From contig VBPQ01000089.1 of assembly GCA_005877185.1 (NCBI GenBank), positions 1-6,066 of the forward strand: DNA of 6,066 nt, read 5' to 3'. The position numbers and the translations under genes are program-made. Positions 1-4,523 of the stretch are shown in pieces. The number at the start of each line of letters is the position of its first letter. The stretch's first letter is position 1. This stretch comes from Nitrososphaerota archaeon (GTDB lineage: Archaea > Thermoproteota > Nitrososphaeria > Nitrososphaerales > Gagatemarchaeaceae). A model generated the notes under the pieces. The model saw only the letters and a program-made list of their open reading frames with translations. It had not been told where the DNA came from and made no database searches.

Positions 1-731
1 GTCGCTTCTACGGCACGACGATCATCCCCAGGTACAGGCTCGCCCCCACGGGCACCTTTCTCGACAACGTCGTCTTCGTCTCCACGGACACCGCGATGGA
101 GATGCTCACCTGGCAGGGACTTCATCCGAATCTAGGTGACCCCGATTTCATGGCATCGCTGAATTTCCGGCTGGGGCAGGCCAGCGCCGTCTTCGTGAAG
201 CTGGATGACGGTGTAAACCCCGACCTGGAAGTGCAGAAGATTCTGACGGCGGACCCCAACGTCGAGGCTTTCACGTTCAGCGCGCTTGTCCACTCGGCCA
301 ATGTGCGCTTCGCCGGCCTACTGTACCAGTTCGGAATCTCGGGGACGCTTGTCTGGATTGGCGCGGTCCTGCTGGTGAGCGCTATGACGACCCTCTCTGT
401 CAGGGAGCGCCAGAGGGAGTTCGGCCTCCTGAGGTCGATCGGGGCAACCCGCTCGTTCATCCGGGGGCTGGTCGTCAGTCAGTCGGTAGTCGTAACGGTG
501 ACGGCGGGGACCTTTGGCATATTCGGTGCCTACGCGCTCTTCACTCTCTTCTACGCGAGGATAATCGCCGAGATAGGCGTGTCATACATTTCTCCACCCC
601 TGGCGGAGGTACTCACCATCCTTCTCTCGGCGATGGCCGCGACGGTCTTCACCGGCATAATGGCGGCATGGTGGCCCGCAAGGGTCGCGAGCCGGATGGA
701 GCCGTACGATGCATTGAGGCGCGAGAGGTAG
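1..731 (+). CDS. ABC transporter permease, FtsX/MacB family (C-terminal part, 5' truncated)
   Basis: The reading frame is open from base 3 to a TAG at 729-731, giving 242 visible residues; the true start lies left of the window, so the internal ATG at 96 is not used as a start. The first ~100 residues look like the end of the extracytoplasmic domain that precedes the FtsX core. Three hydrophobic segments follow at about residues 105-131, 153-185 and 200-224. Between the first two lies the classic cytoplasmic FtsX signature RERQREFGLLRSIGATRSFI, and the protein ends with PARVASRMEPYDALR, the usual family C-terminus. Such permeases pair with an ATPase subunit to export lipoproteins, peptides or drugs, or to transmit mechanical force; the substrate cannot be told here. 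No ATPase gene is visible, so it presumably lies upstream. Family assignment is firm; the role is unknown. Confidence 0.93.
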   Translation, partial: RFYGTTIIPRYRLAPTGTFLDNVVFVSTDTAMEMLTWQGLHPNLGDPDFMASLNFRLGQASAVFVKLDDGVNPDLEVQKILTADPNVEAFTFSALVHSANVRFAGLLYQFGISGTLVWIGAVLLVSAMTTLSVRERQREFGLLRSIGATRSFIRGLVVSQSVVVTVTAGTFGIFGAYALFTLFYARIIAEIGVSYISPPLAEVLTILLSAMAATVFTGIMAAWWPARVASRMEPYDALRRER

Positions 732-779
732 GAAGAAGATTTCCCCGCGACGGCCAGTTCATATAGCGGGAGTGCCGGG

Positions 780-905
780 ATGCGGTGTTTGCAGACCATT
801 CAGGAAGACCTCTGTCCGTGCGGATCAGGGCTGCTCTACAGAGACTGCACCGCGCCTTACCACCGGCCGATGACTCGGCGCATAGCCTGCGACTGCAGCG
901 ACTGA
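780..905 (+). CDS. 41-residue SEC-C/YchJ-like zinc-motif mini-protein, or remnant of a larger gene
   Basis: An ATG at 780 opens a 41-codon frame ending in TGA at 903-905. It contains LCPCGSGLLYRDCTAPYH (residues 11-28), which matches the SEC-C metal-binding motif (CxCGSGxxYxxC) and especially the N-terminus of YchJ/UPF0225 proteins, where CPCGS..Y..CC is followed by PYH. The usual final Cys/His directly after C23 is Thr here; H28 or the later C37 and C39 might substitute. YchJ proteins are about 150 residues, so this is either a genuine zinc-binding micro-protein or the truncated start of a decayed gene. A purine-rich GGGAG (768-772) lies 7 bases before the ATG and could bind ribosomes. It follows the permease by 48 bases on the same strand and converges on the Lrp-like gene. 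The motif is clear; whether the frame is expressed is uncertain. Confidence 0.5.
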   Translation: MRCLQTIQEDLCPCGSGLLYRDCTAPYHRPMTRRIACDCSD

Positions 906-944
906 GCCGGCGCTTCTTCGATCTTCAGGCGAAACGACTTCCTG

Positions 945-1178
945 TCACATGACGGGACAGGTCGTCGTCCTCTGGACGCCCGCGACGCAGCAGCACTTCA
1001 GGACGCAGGTGGAGATGGCCTTGAGATCGGGTCCTTCGCAGAGGCAGACGATGTCATATGGTCCGGTGACGATGTCCACCGAACTGCACTTGCCTCCACC
1101 GGCCCCTCTGCCACGAATCTTCTCGGCCACTTCCTCTATCTTGGTTGGCTCGACCTGCATCAGGACATACGCTTTCAT
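945..1178 (-). CDS. Stand-alone Lrp/AsnC-type ligand-binding (RAM) domain protein, cysteine-rich
   Basis: The 77 residues form a complete AsnC/Lrp C-terminal domain without the usual DNA-binding helix-turn-helix. The start MKAYVLMQVEPTKIEEVAEK is the first strand and helix, SVDIVTGPYDIVCLCEG is the family core (VxxVTGxYDi), and VAGVQRTTTCPVM is the last strand. In relatives this fold dimerises and binds amino acids or other small effectors, either acting alone or pairing with full-length Lrp regulators. The length is normal for a solo domain. Oddities are eight cysteines (31, 45, 47, 58, 62, 63, 64, 74), including a Cys-Cys-Cys run where relatives usually have charged or aliphatic residues, and a Gly-rich insertion at residues 23-29. 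The ATG at 1178 is supported by a TATA-like box 28 bases upstream, so the mRNA is probably leaderless. DUF169 lies 90 bases upstream on the same strand. The family call is secure; the ligand is unknown. Confidence 0.9.
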   Translation of the reverse strand: MKAYVLMQVEPTKIEEVAEKIRGRGAGGGKCSSVDIVTGPYDIVCLCEGPDLKAISTCVLKCCCVAGVQRTTTCPVM

Positions 1179-1202
1179 CGGGATTCCACGAAATCTTCGT
1201 CT

Positions 1203-1210
1203 GATTTAAG
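1203..1210 (-). promoter_or_regulatory. TATA-like box of the Lrp/AsnC-domain gene
   Basis: Read on the minus strand this is CTTAAATC, an A/T island in otherwise GC-rich sequence, centred about 28 bases before the ATG at 1178. Archaeal transcription usually begins 23-27 bases after the TATA centre, which puts the 5' end at or next to the start codon. No Shine-Dalgarno sequence precedes the ATG, which agrees with a leaderless mRNA. Confidence 0.6.
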
Positions 1211-1268
1211 CACCTCGTCGCCGGACGGGCGAGATGTGATATGCCAATCACGTGGGCCCTGGCCGGGG

Positions 1269-1958
1269 CTACTTCGCCTTCAGCATCGCTGTAACGGCGT
1301 GAGCGACTTCATCGTTGGCCTTCGCTCGCCTCCTCAGCTTCTCGGTAAAGCCAGCAAGTTCCTCGCGGGGGACAGTCACCACCATTTCGCTCGGCTTGAT
1401 TCCGGTGCGAATCCTGTTCGTGACGCACCCAAGGCTTATCCCGACCTGATGGTCGTTGTAGGCCATCGGTATCGCAGCGCAGGTGGGCGCGCCCATCAAC
1501 CTGGCGGTACTCGCAGCCTCGCCGACCAGCATCGCCTGCTGCGGGTTGCACACCATCAGCACCACGTCAGGTTCGAAGGTTATTTTGTGGAGGGGACCGT
1601 AAGCCACGAAGTTTGGAGCTTCGCTCATCCTCGGGACGCCGCCAAACTCCGATGCGGGGAAGTAGCCAGTCTTGTCGAAGAGGGCAATATCAACGCAGGC
1701 GTCAAGCGACACCTTCTCCGGAGCCAAGAACCCGTGGGTGAAGCTCCCGATGTTGCAGTTCGCGTGGTCCCTCTGGTCTGTGTAGAGAGTCTCCTTGAAG
1801 CCTCTTATCCAGAAGACGCAGCCGGAGGGGACGCTCTCTCTGTTCTTCTTCGCTCCCTGCGGCGGCGTGTCCGTGAACGATATCGCTACGGGAGGGTTGT
1901 CGAGGCGCAAGAGATCGATAAGCTCCGAGCCAATCTCTTGGTACTCTCCCAACTCCAT
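1269..1958 (-). CDS. DUF169 family protein (COG2043-like), function unknown
   Basis: This 229-residue protein matches DUF169 over its whole length. Visible family features are the N-terminal LLRLDNPPVAISF (residues 16-28), a cysteine at 47, a second at 68 followed by GSFTHGFLAPE, the central strand HKITFEPDVVLMVCNP (124-139), and the C-terminal pair MGAPTCAAIP (C160) and SLGCVTNRIRTGI (C178), then EMVVTVPREEL. The four cysteines C47, C68, C160 and C178 look like the conserved set, with C88 and C137 in addition; this suggests metal or thiol chemistry, but that is inference. DUF169 proteins are common in archaea and anaerobic bacteria and have no agreed reaction. The ATG start is supported by a TATA-like box 28 bases upstream and by the family's usual N-terminus. 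It is transcribed towards the Lrp-like gene, which has its own promoter. Confidence 0.92.
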   Translation of the reverse strand: MELGEYQEIGSELIDLLRLDNPPVAISFTDTPPQGAKKNRESVPSGCVFWIRGFKETLYTDQRDHANCNIGSFTHGFLAPEKVSLDACVDIALFDKTGYFPASEFGGVPRMSEAPNFVAYGPLHKITFEPDVVLMVCNPQQAMLVGEAASTARLMGAPTCAAIPMAYNDHQVGISLGCVTNRIRTGIKPSEMVVTVPREELAGFTEKLRRRAKANDEVAHAVTAMLKAK

Positions 1959-1980
1959 TGGACCCTCAATTCCGAATGTG

Positions 1981-1991
1981 ATTTATTTAAG
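1981..1991 (-). promoter_or_regulatory. TATA-like box of the DUF169 gene, possibly bidirectional
   Basis: On the minus strand this reads CTTAAATAAAT, centred 28 bases before the DUF169 ATG at 1958, the spacing expected for a leaderless archaeal transcript. On the plus strand the same bases read ATTTATTTAAG and could serve as a TATA box for the small membrane gene starting at 2083, giving a start near 2011 and a leader of about 70 bases. The plus-strand use is more speculative. Confidence 0.6.
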
Positions 1992-1998
1992 ATGGGAA

Positions 1999-2014
1999 GT
2001 TACCACGACGTAAC
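1999..2014. promoter_or_regulatory. Inverted repeat GTTAC-N6-GTAAC, candidate operator
   Basis: GTTACCACGACGTAAC has perfect 5-bp arms around a 6-base spacer in the divergent intergenic region. It lies just upstream of the DUF169 TATA-like box and near where a plus-strand transcript from that same box would start. It shares GTTAC/GTAAC arms and the trailing GTAACCAGA with the larger palindrome at 4014-4032 upstream of the HxlR-type regulator gene, though the spacer differs by one base. Binding by that regulator is inference. Confidence 0.35.
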
Positions 2015-2070
2015 CAGAAAACCTGGACTGTGCGAAAAACTGAAATCGTCATAGTCGTCGTCGTGATCGA

Positions 2071-2079
2071 GGGGGGTGA
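2071..2079 (+). promoter_or_regulatory. Strong Shine-Dalgarno site deciding a TTG start
   Basis: GGGGGGTGA is close to the ideal archaeal ribosome binding sequence (GGAGGTGA) and stands three bases before TTG 2083. It selects that codon over the GTG at 2076 in another frame, whose product is basic and lacks any recognisable pattern. Confidence 0.65.
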
Positions 2080-2082
2080 CGA

Positions 2083-2370
2083 TTGGACCGGATAGGGGCG
2101 GTCGTCGGAGGAATCATCGGCTACGTCGTCGGCCTCTTCTTCAAGAGCCTGATTCCCGCGCTGATTCTGCTCAAGTTTCCGTCATTCGAAGATTATCTGG
2201 TGGAGACATTCATTCCAGCTTCGGGAATCTCGACACCCGACTTCATACGGTTCTTCACCATCCCGCTTCCATTCGCACTCTTGGGCGCAGCAATCGGGGT
2301 TTTGAGGTACAGAAGCAGGAGCGTGGCCACGACCCCGGGTGTCCCCGAAACCCAGACGGGTGAAAACTAG
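2083..2370 (+). CDS. Small two-helix membrane protein, hypothetical
   Basis: The 95-residue product is not recognised. It has two hydrophobic stretches: about residues 5-31, rich in Gly and Val with small-residue spacing typical of packed helices, and about 56-75. A polar loop with several acidic residues joins them, an Arg-containing RYRSRS follows the second helix, and the hydrophilic tail is Thr/Pro rich. The TTG at 2083 is chosen because GGGGGGTGA (2071-2079), a strong match to the archaeal anti-Shine-Dalgarno, lies three bases upstream and because the frame gives a coherent membrane protein. It is divergent from DUF169 and converges on the CcdA-like gene; the context gives no clear function. 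That it is coding is likely, from the ribosome binding site plus the patterned hydrophobicity. Confidence 0.72.
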   Translation: MDRIGAVVGGIIGYVVGLFFKSLIPALILLKFPSFEDYLVETFIPASGISTPDFIRFFTIPLPFALLGAAIGVLRYRSRSVATTPGVPETQTGEN

Positions 2371-2387
2371 CTTAACGTACCGTCATC

Positions 2388-2424
2388 CTCTCCTGGAGAG
2401 TCGATGCTCTCCTAGACGGAGAGC
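2388..2424. terminator. Tandem hairpins between convergent genes, candidate bidirectional terminator
   Basis: Two inverted repeats follow each other in the 70-base gap between two gene ends: CTCTCC-T-GGAGAG (2388-2400) and GCTCTCC-TAGAC-GGAGAGC (2406-2424, 7-bp stem, 5-base loop). The first has only one base between its arms, so as RNA its innermost pairs could not form. Because both use the same arm sequence, the outer arms can also pair with each other, giving alternative folds. The position downstream of both convergent genes suggests termination or 3'-end protection. There is no long T tract, which is the better-known archaeal termination signal. Confidence 0.45.
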
Positions 2425-2440
2425 GCCTCGCCCTAGCCTC

Positions 2441-3184
2441 TTACAGCCAGAAGAAGAGAACGAGCCCACCGATGAGGAAGCTGACGCCTATCAGCCTGTT
2501 GATGAGCTTTCCATTTTGCACGACGCTTCTGGTGAAGCGCAGGCGAACGTCCTGAAGCATCAATCCCGAGATCAGGATGGGAATGATTCTGCCCAGTGTA
2601 TAGAGCCCGAAGTAGAGAATCACCGCTAGCGGTTCGAGTGTCGAGAGAGAGAGGAAGACGATTGGTATGAGGATGGTGACGGTGCAGTGTGCCTGCCCCG
2701 GCCCGCCTATGAAGACTCCGTAGAGGAATCCGCCTCGATAACCTTGTATGTTCATGAGGCTCTGCGGCGCGTTGATCCGTGGTATCGGCAGGCTGAAGCT
2801 CCTTCCGGTCAGGTACACGACTCCGATGATGGTGAGTATTGCCCACCCGAGATAGTTGACAACGACCAGTATCGGGGTGTGAATCGGGTTGAACGGGTTC
2901 AGCGCGGCCCAGCCAGCATAGTTGGCACCCACGTTTCCCAAGCCGAGGGCGTCGCGGAGTATCACCACTCCGAGCGAGAGTAGGCCGCCAGTGATCGCCG
3001 CCCCGACGAGGGCGATGCCGGCTGAGAAGGCTAGGCAGACGGCGGCAGTGCGAACTCTTGATTCCTTCTCCTCGTTCGCGGAGAAGTAGGCGAAGAGGCC
3101 CGGATACACCACGAAGCAGCACGGCAGGAAACCACTAACCACGCCGACAGCGAATGCGAGGACTTCGTGAAAGGCTTCGATCAA
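2441..3184 (-). CDS. CcdA/DsbD-type thiol-disulfide membrane transporter
   Basis: The 247-residue protein has about six hydrophobic segments and the two-half layout of the CcdA/DsbD transmembrane family, which passes reducing equivalents from cytoplasmic thioredoxin across the membrane. The first half has FAVGVVSGFLPCCFVVYPG (residues 11-29), matching the family's FxxGxxSxxxPCxxPxxPG motif, with C22 or C23 as the active cysteine. The second half has GYRGGFLYGVFIGGPGQAHC (148-167), where C167 sits in place of the usual TPCxGP cysteine. Unusual points are the adjacent C22-C23, loss of the normal Pro before C167, and a longer loop after the second helix (about 77-105). It starts with TTG at 3184, without a clear Shine-Dalgarno; the start could be slightly upstream, since the frame remains open. 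It lies 94 bases after the thioredoxin-fold gene on the same strand, a natural electron-donor partner. The superfamily is confident; the direction of electron flow and final acceptor are unknown. Confidence 0.88.
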   Translation of the reverse strand: MIEAFHEVLAFAVGVVSGFLPCCFVVYPGLFAYFSANEEKESRVRTAAVCLAFSAGIALVGAAITGGLLSLGVVILRDALGLGNVGANYAGWAALNPFNPIHTPILVVVNYLGWAILTIIGVVYLTGRSFSLPIPRINAPQSLMNIQGYRGGFLYGVFIGGPGQAHCTVTILIPIVFLSLSTLEPLAVILYFGLYTLGRIIPILISGLMLQDVRLRFTRSVVQNGKLINRLIGVSFLIGGLVLFFWL

Positions 3185-3230
3185 ATTACTTGGCCGCGCC
3201 CGCAGACGACCCTCGGGGGGTTCCTGGTCG

Positions 3231-3240
3231 AATAATTTCT
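3231..3240 (-). promoter_or_regulatory. Possible TATA-like box for the CcdA-type gene
   Basis: Minus-strand AGAAATTATT is the only A/T-rich patch in the 94-base gap before the CcdA-type gene. It is centred about 51 bases before the TTG, which would leave a leader of about 25 bases, unlike the 27-28 base spacing at the three leaderless genes. The gene may instead be read through from the thioredoxin gene. Confidence 0.3.
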
Positions 3241-3278
3241 CTCATGCTTGCGTCAGTTTCCTCTGCATGACACGGAAG

Positions 3279-3578
3279 TCACTGAGGATAAACCTTCTCT
3301 CCAGCTTCTCTGCTCTGCTTCCTATGTGCCCTGATCTTGGCCTGAAGAGCCGCCTGCTTGGGGTATCCCATGAATTCGAGCTTTCCGTCGATGTATATGG
3401 CGGGAGTGATCGGTGCCCTGTACTTGATGGCGAGTTCAGGCTCCTCCGTCACGTCCATCACCCTCCAGGCGAGGTCGGGGACCTCCCCCTTCATCCCCTC
3501 GAGCACGGTGAGGACTTTCTTCCTCACTTCGACGGGAGTGCAGCACGAAGCGATCAGGACTTCGACATTCAGCCTCAA
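3279..3578 (-). CDS. Small thioredoxin/glutaredoxin-fold protein with vicinal Cys-Cys
   Basis: The 99-residue protein has the order of a minimal thioredoxin fold: strand NVEVLIA (4-10), active-site segment SCCTPVEVRKKV (11-22) at the head of the first helix, strand LAWRVMDVTE (36-45), the cis-proline loop APITPAIYIDG (55-65, P59) and a last helix from 73. The expected CxxC is replaced by adjacent C12-C13 followed by Thr-Pro; there are no other cysteines. It would act as a cytoplasmic thiol carrier or metal/thiol binder, plausibly exchanging electrons with the CcdA-type protein. The TTG start follows directly after the TGA of the HxlR-type gene, in the same frame, and the GGTGA overlapping that stop may help reinitiation, though it is closer than usual. 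The next codons give a normal first strand, so the start is credible. Fold assignment is confident; the reaction is not. Confidence 0.85.
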   Translation of the reverse strand: MRLNVEVLIASCCTPVEVRKKVLTVLEGMKGEVPDLAWRVMDVTEEPELAIKYRAPITPAIYIDGKLEFMGYPKQAALQAKIRAHRKQSREAGEKVYPQ

Positions 3579-4001
3579 TCACCACTGAGCGATGAGCGGA
3601 CTCGCCTTCTCAGACTTACCGTCGAGGTTTCTAGCGGCTGCCTCGGAACCAGCCGGAACCTGAAGCCACTTTCGGCCCCAAGTGTTCATCGCATTTATCA
3701 CCGCCGCGAGGTCTCTTCCCCTGCTTGTCAGGCGATACCACACCTCGACGGGCTGCTCCCCTCGAGCTTCACGCAGGACCATCTCCTCCTCCGCCATGAA
3801 CCTGAGGTTCTCCGCCAGCACCTTCGCGGACACGTAAGGAATGTTCCGCTTGAGTTCGCTGAACCTCTTCGGCCCGTTCAGAAGGTGGCAGACAACCACG
3901 GGAAGCCATTTTCTCGCTATGATGGGTGATGCGGCGCAGGCGAAGGGCGAATCACACGAAGCGTACTCCGGCAGCCTCAAGCGCGGGCGGGGTATCTTCA
4001 C
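3579..4001 (-). CDS. HxlR-family winged-helix transcriptional regulator
   Basis: The 140-residue protein matches HxlR (MarR-like winged helix-turn-helix) regulators: RKWLPVVVCHLLNGPKRFSEL (30-50), SAKVLAENLRFMAEEEMVLRE (58-78, recognition region), VEVWYRLTSRGRDLAAVINAM (85-105, wing and helix) and NTWGRKW (106-112). Family members dimerise and often sense electrophiles or disulfide stress through an N-terminal cysteine. Here C16, C22 and C38 are present; the segment between C22 and KW is about three residues shorter than usual. A 28-residue tail follows the normal end of the domain. The GTG at 4001 is supported by AGGAG just upstream and by an in-frame stop (TAA) a few codons before it. A perfect palindrome at 4014-4032 is a candidate autoregulatory operator. 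The thioredoxin-fold gene continues in the same frame right after its TGA, which points to a redox-responsive unit (inference). Confidence 0.92.
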   Translation of the reverse strand: MKIPRPRLRLPEYASCDSPFACAASPIIARKWLPVVVCHLLNGPKRFSELKRNIPYVSAKVLAENLRFMAEEEMVLREARGEQPVEVWYRLTSRGRDLAAVINAMNTWGRKWLQVPAGSEAAARNLDGKSEKASPLIAQW

Positions 4002-4013
4002 GTCTCCTATTTG

Positions 4014-4032
4014 TGGTTACCCAAGGTAACCA
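4014..4032. promoter_or_regulatory. Perfect 8-bp inverted repeat, candidate HxlR operator
   Basis: TGGTTACCCAAGGTAACCA has 8-bp perfect arms and a 3-base spacer, ending 12 bases before the HxlR-type GTG start and 15 bases after the end of the SnoaL-like gene. HxlR proteins bind inverted repeats near their own promoters as dimers, so autoregulation is the simplest reading. As RNA it could also form a short hairpin between the SnoaL-like and HxlR coding regions. No convincing TATA box is seen here, so the regulator may depend on the promoter at 4503-4510 as well. Confidence 0.5.
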
Positions 4033-4047
4033 GATGCGCGAGGTGAG

Positions 4048-4479
4048 CTACTCGAAGACGGAGTCGCCAATCTTGCGCTGGATGTGGTCGTAGTCGAAGA
4101 AGGCCTTGAACCTCTCGTAGTCGATGTATTCCCAGAGTCTCCGAATCCTGTTTCCGTCAAACTCTACGAAGAAGACGCCGTAGTTATGATACTTGCGGCC
4201 GTCCTTCGTCGCGAAGTCCTCCCAGCGGACGCACCCGAAACTTCCGTCAACTATTATCTGCTTGATGTCGAACTTTATCCCCTCGGGGAACGCCGATTTC
4301 CCGAGCTCATCTATCGTCTTGAGGGCGTTGTTCACACCCGCGAGCCTCGTCGTGCCGAGGAAGGTGTAGGTGGTCGAGTCGGTGACGACGCCGTCAAGAA
4401 GCTTCATGTTGCCGGTGTTGAATGCCTCGATGAAGTTCCTGAGGGCGCGCTTCTTTCCCTCGGATGAACCCCCCGCCAC
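4048..4479 (-). CDS. SnoaL-like / NTF2-superfamily protein
   Basis: The 143 residues show the cone-shaped NTF2/SnoaL fold pattern: an N-terminal helix KKRALRNFIEAFNTGNMKLL (9-28), a short strand with the substrate-pocket region TYTFLGTTRLAG (37-48), helix NALKTIDELGKSAFPEG (51-67), strands FDIKQIIVDGSFGCVRWEDFAT (70-91) and the family ending YGVFFVEFDGNRIRRLWEYIDYERF (100-124). Family members include polyketide cyclases, ester cyclases and many uncharacterised proteins that bind small hydrophobic ligands; the substrate cannot be predicted. The GTG at 4479 is chosen because a strong TATA-like box lies 27 bases upstream and the helix starts soon after. It lies between biotin carboxylase (44 bases upstream) and the HxlR-type gene (46 bases downstream), both on the same strand. 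Confidence 0.87.
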   Translation of the reverse strand: MAGGSSEGKKRALRNFIEAFNTGNMKLLDGVVTDSTTYTFLGTTRLAGVNNALKTIDELGKSAFPEGIKFDIKQIIVDGSFGCVRWEDFATKDGRKYHNYGVFFVEFDGNRIRRLWEYIDYERFKAFFDYDHIQRKIGDSVFE

Positions 4480-4502
4480 GGGACGAATGCGTCCGGTTCT
4501 GG

Positions 4503-4510
4503 TTTTAAAC
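4503..4510 (-). promoter_or_regulatory. TATA-like box of the SnoaL-like gene
   Basis: Minus-strand GTTTAAAA is the best TATA match in the window and is centred about 27 bases before the GTG at 4479, again implying a leaderless mRNA. It lies in the 44-base gap after biotin carboxylase, so the SnoaL-like gene and probably the HxlR-thioredoxin pair start a new transcription unit here. Confidence 0.68.
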
Positions 4511-4523
4511 GTTCAAGCACGGC

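Noticed and set aside
96..98. ATG as start of the ABC permease
   Set aside because: The same frame is open back to the window edge and the residues before the ATG fit the extracytoplasmic domain, so the gene is truncated rather than starting here.
1214..1233. CTCG...CGAG imperfect inverted repeat after DUF169
   Set aside because: The arms have mismatches and the sequence is GC-rich background; I could not support a terminator or operator call.
1236..2054. 272-codon open frame on the plus strand opposite DUF169
   Set aside because: It overlaps the whole DUF169 gene, its own promoter and the inverted repeat; the product shows no domain pattern, while the minus strand matches a known family.
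2049..2064. GTCGTCGTCGTG-like trinucleotide run
   Set aside because: Too short for a microsatellite and common in GC-rich genomes.
2433..3122. 229-codon minus-strand frame within the CcdA-type gene, shifted by one
   Set aside because: The translation is Arg/His-rich and lacks membrane segments, whereas the chosen frame gives a proper CcdA-type protein.
3579..3581. TGA between regulator and thioredoxin as a selenocysteine codon
   Set aside because: It is not at an active-site position, no selenocysteine insertion structure is apparent, and the next codon is a usable TTG start.
3267..3929. 220-codon plus-strand frame across the thioredoxin and HxlR genes
   Set aside because: It spans two conserved minus-strand genes and has low-complexity His/Arg/Leu content typical of antisense frames.
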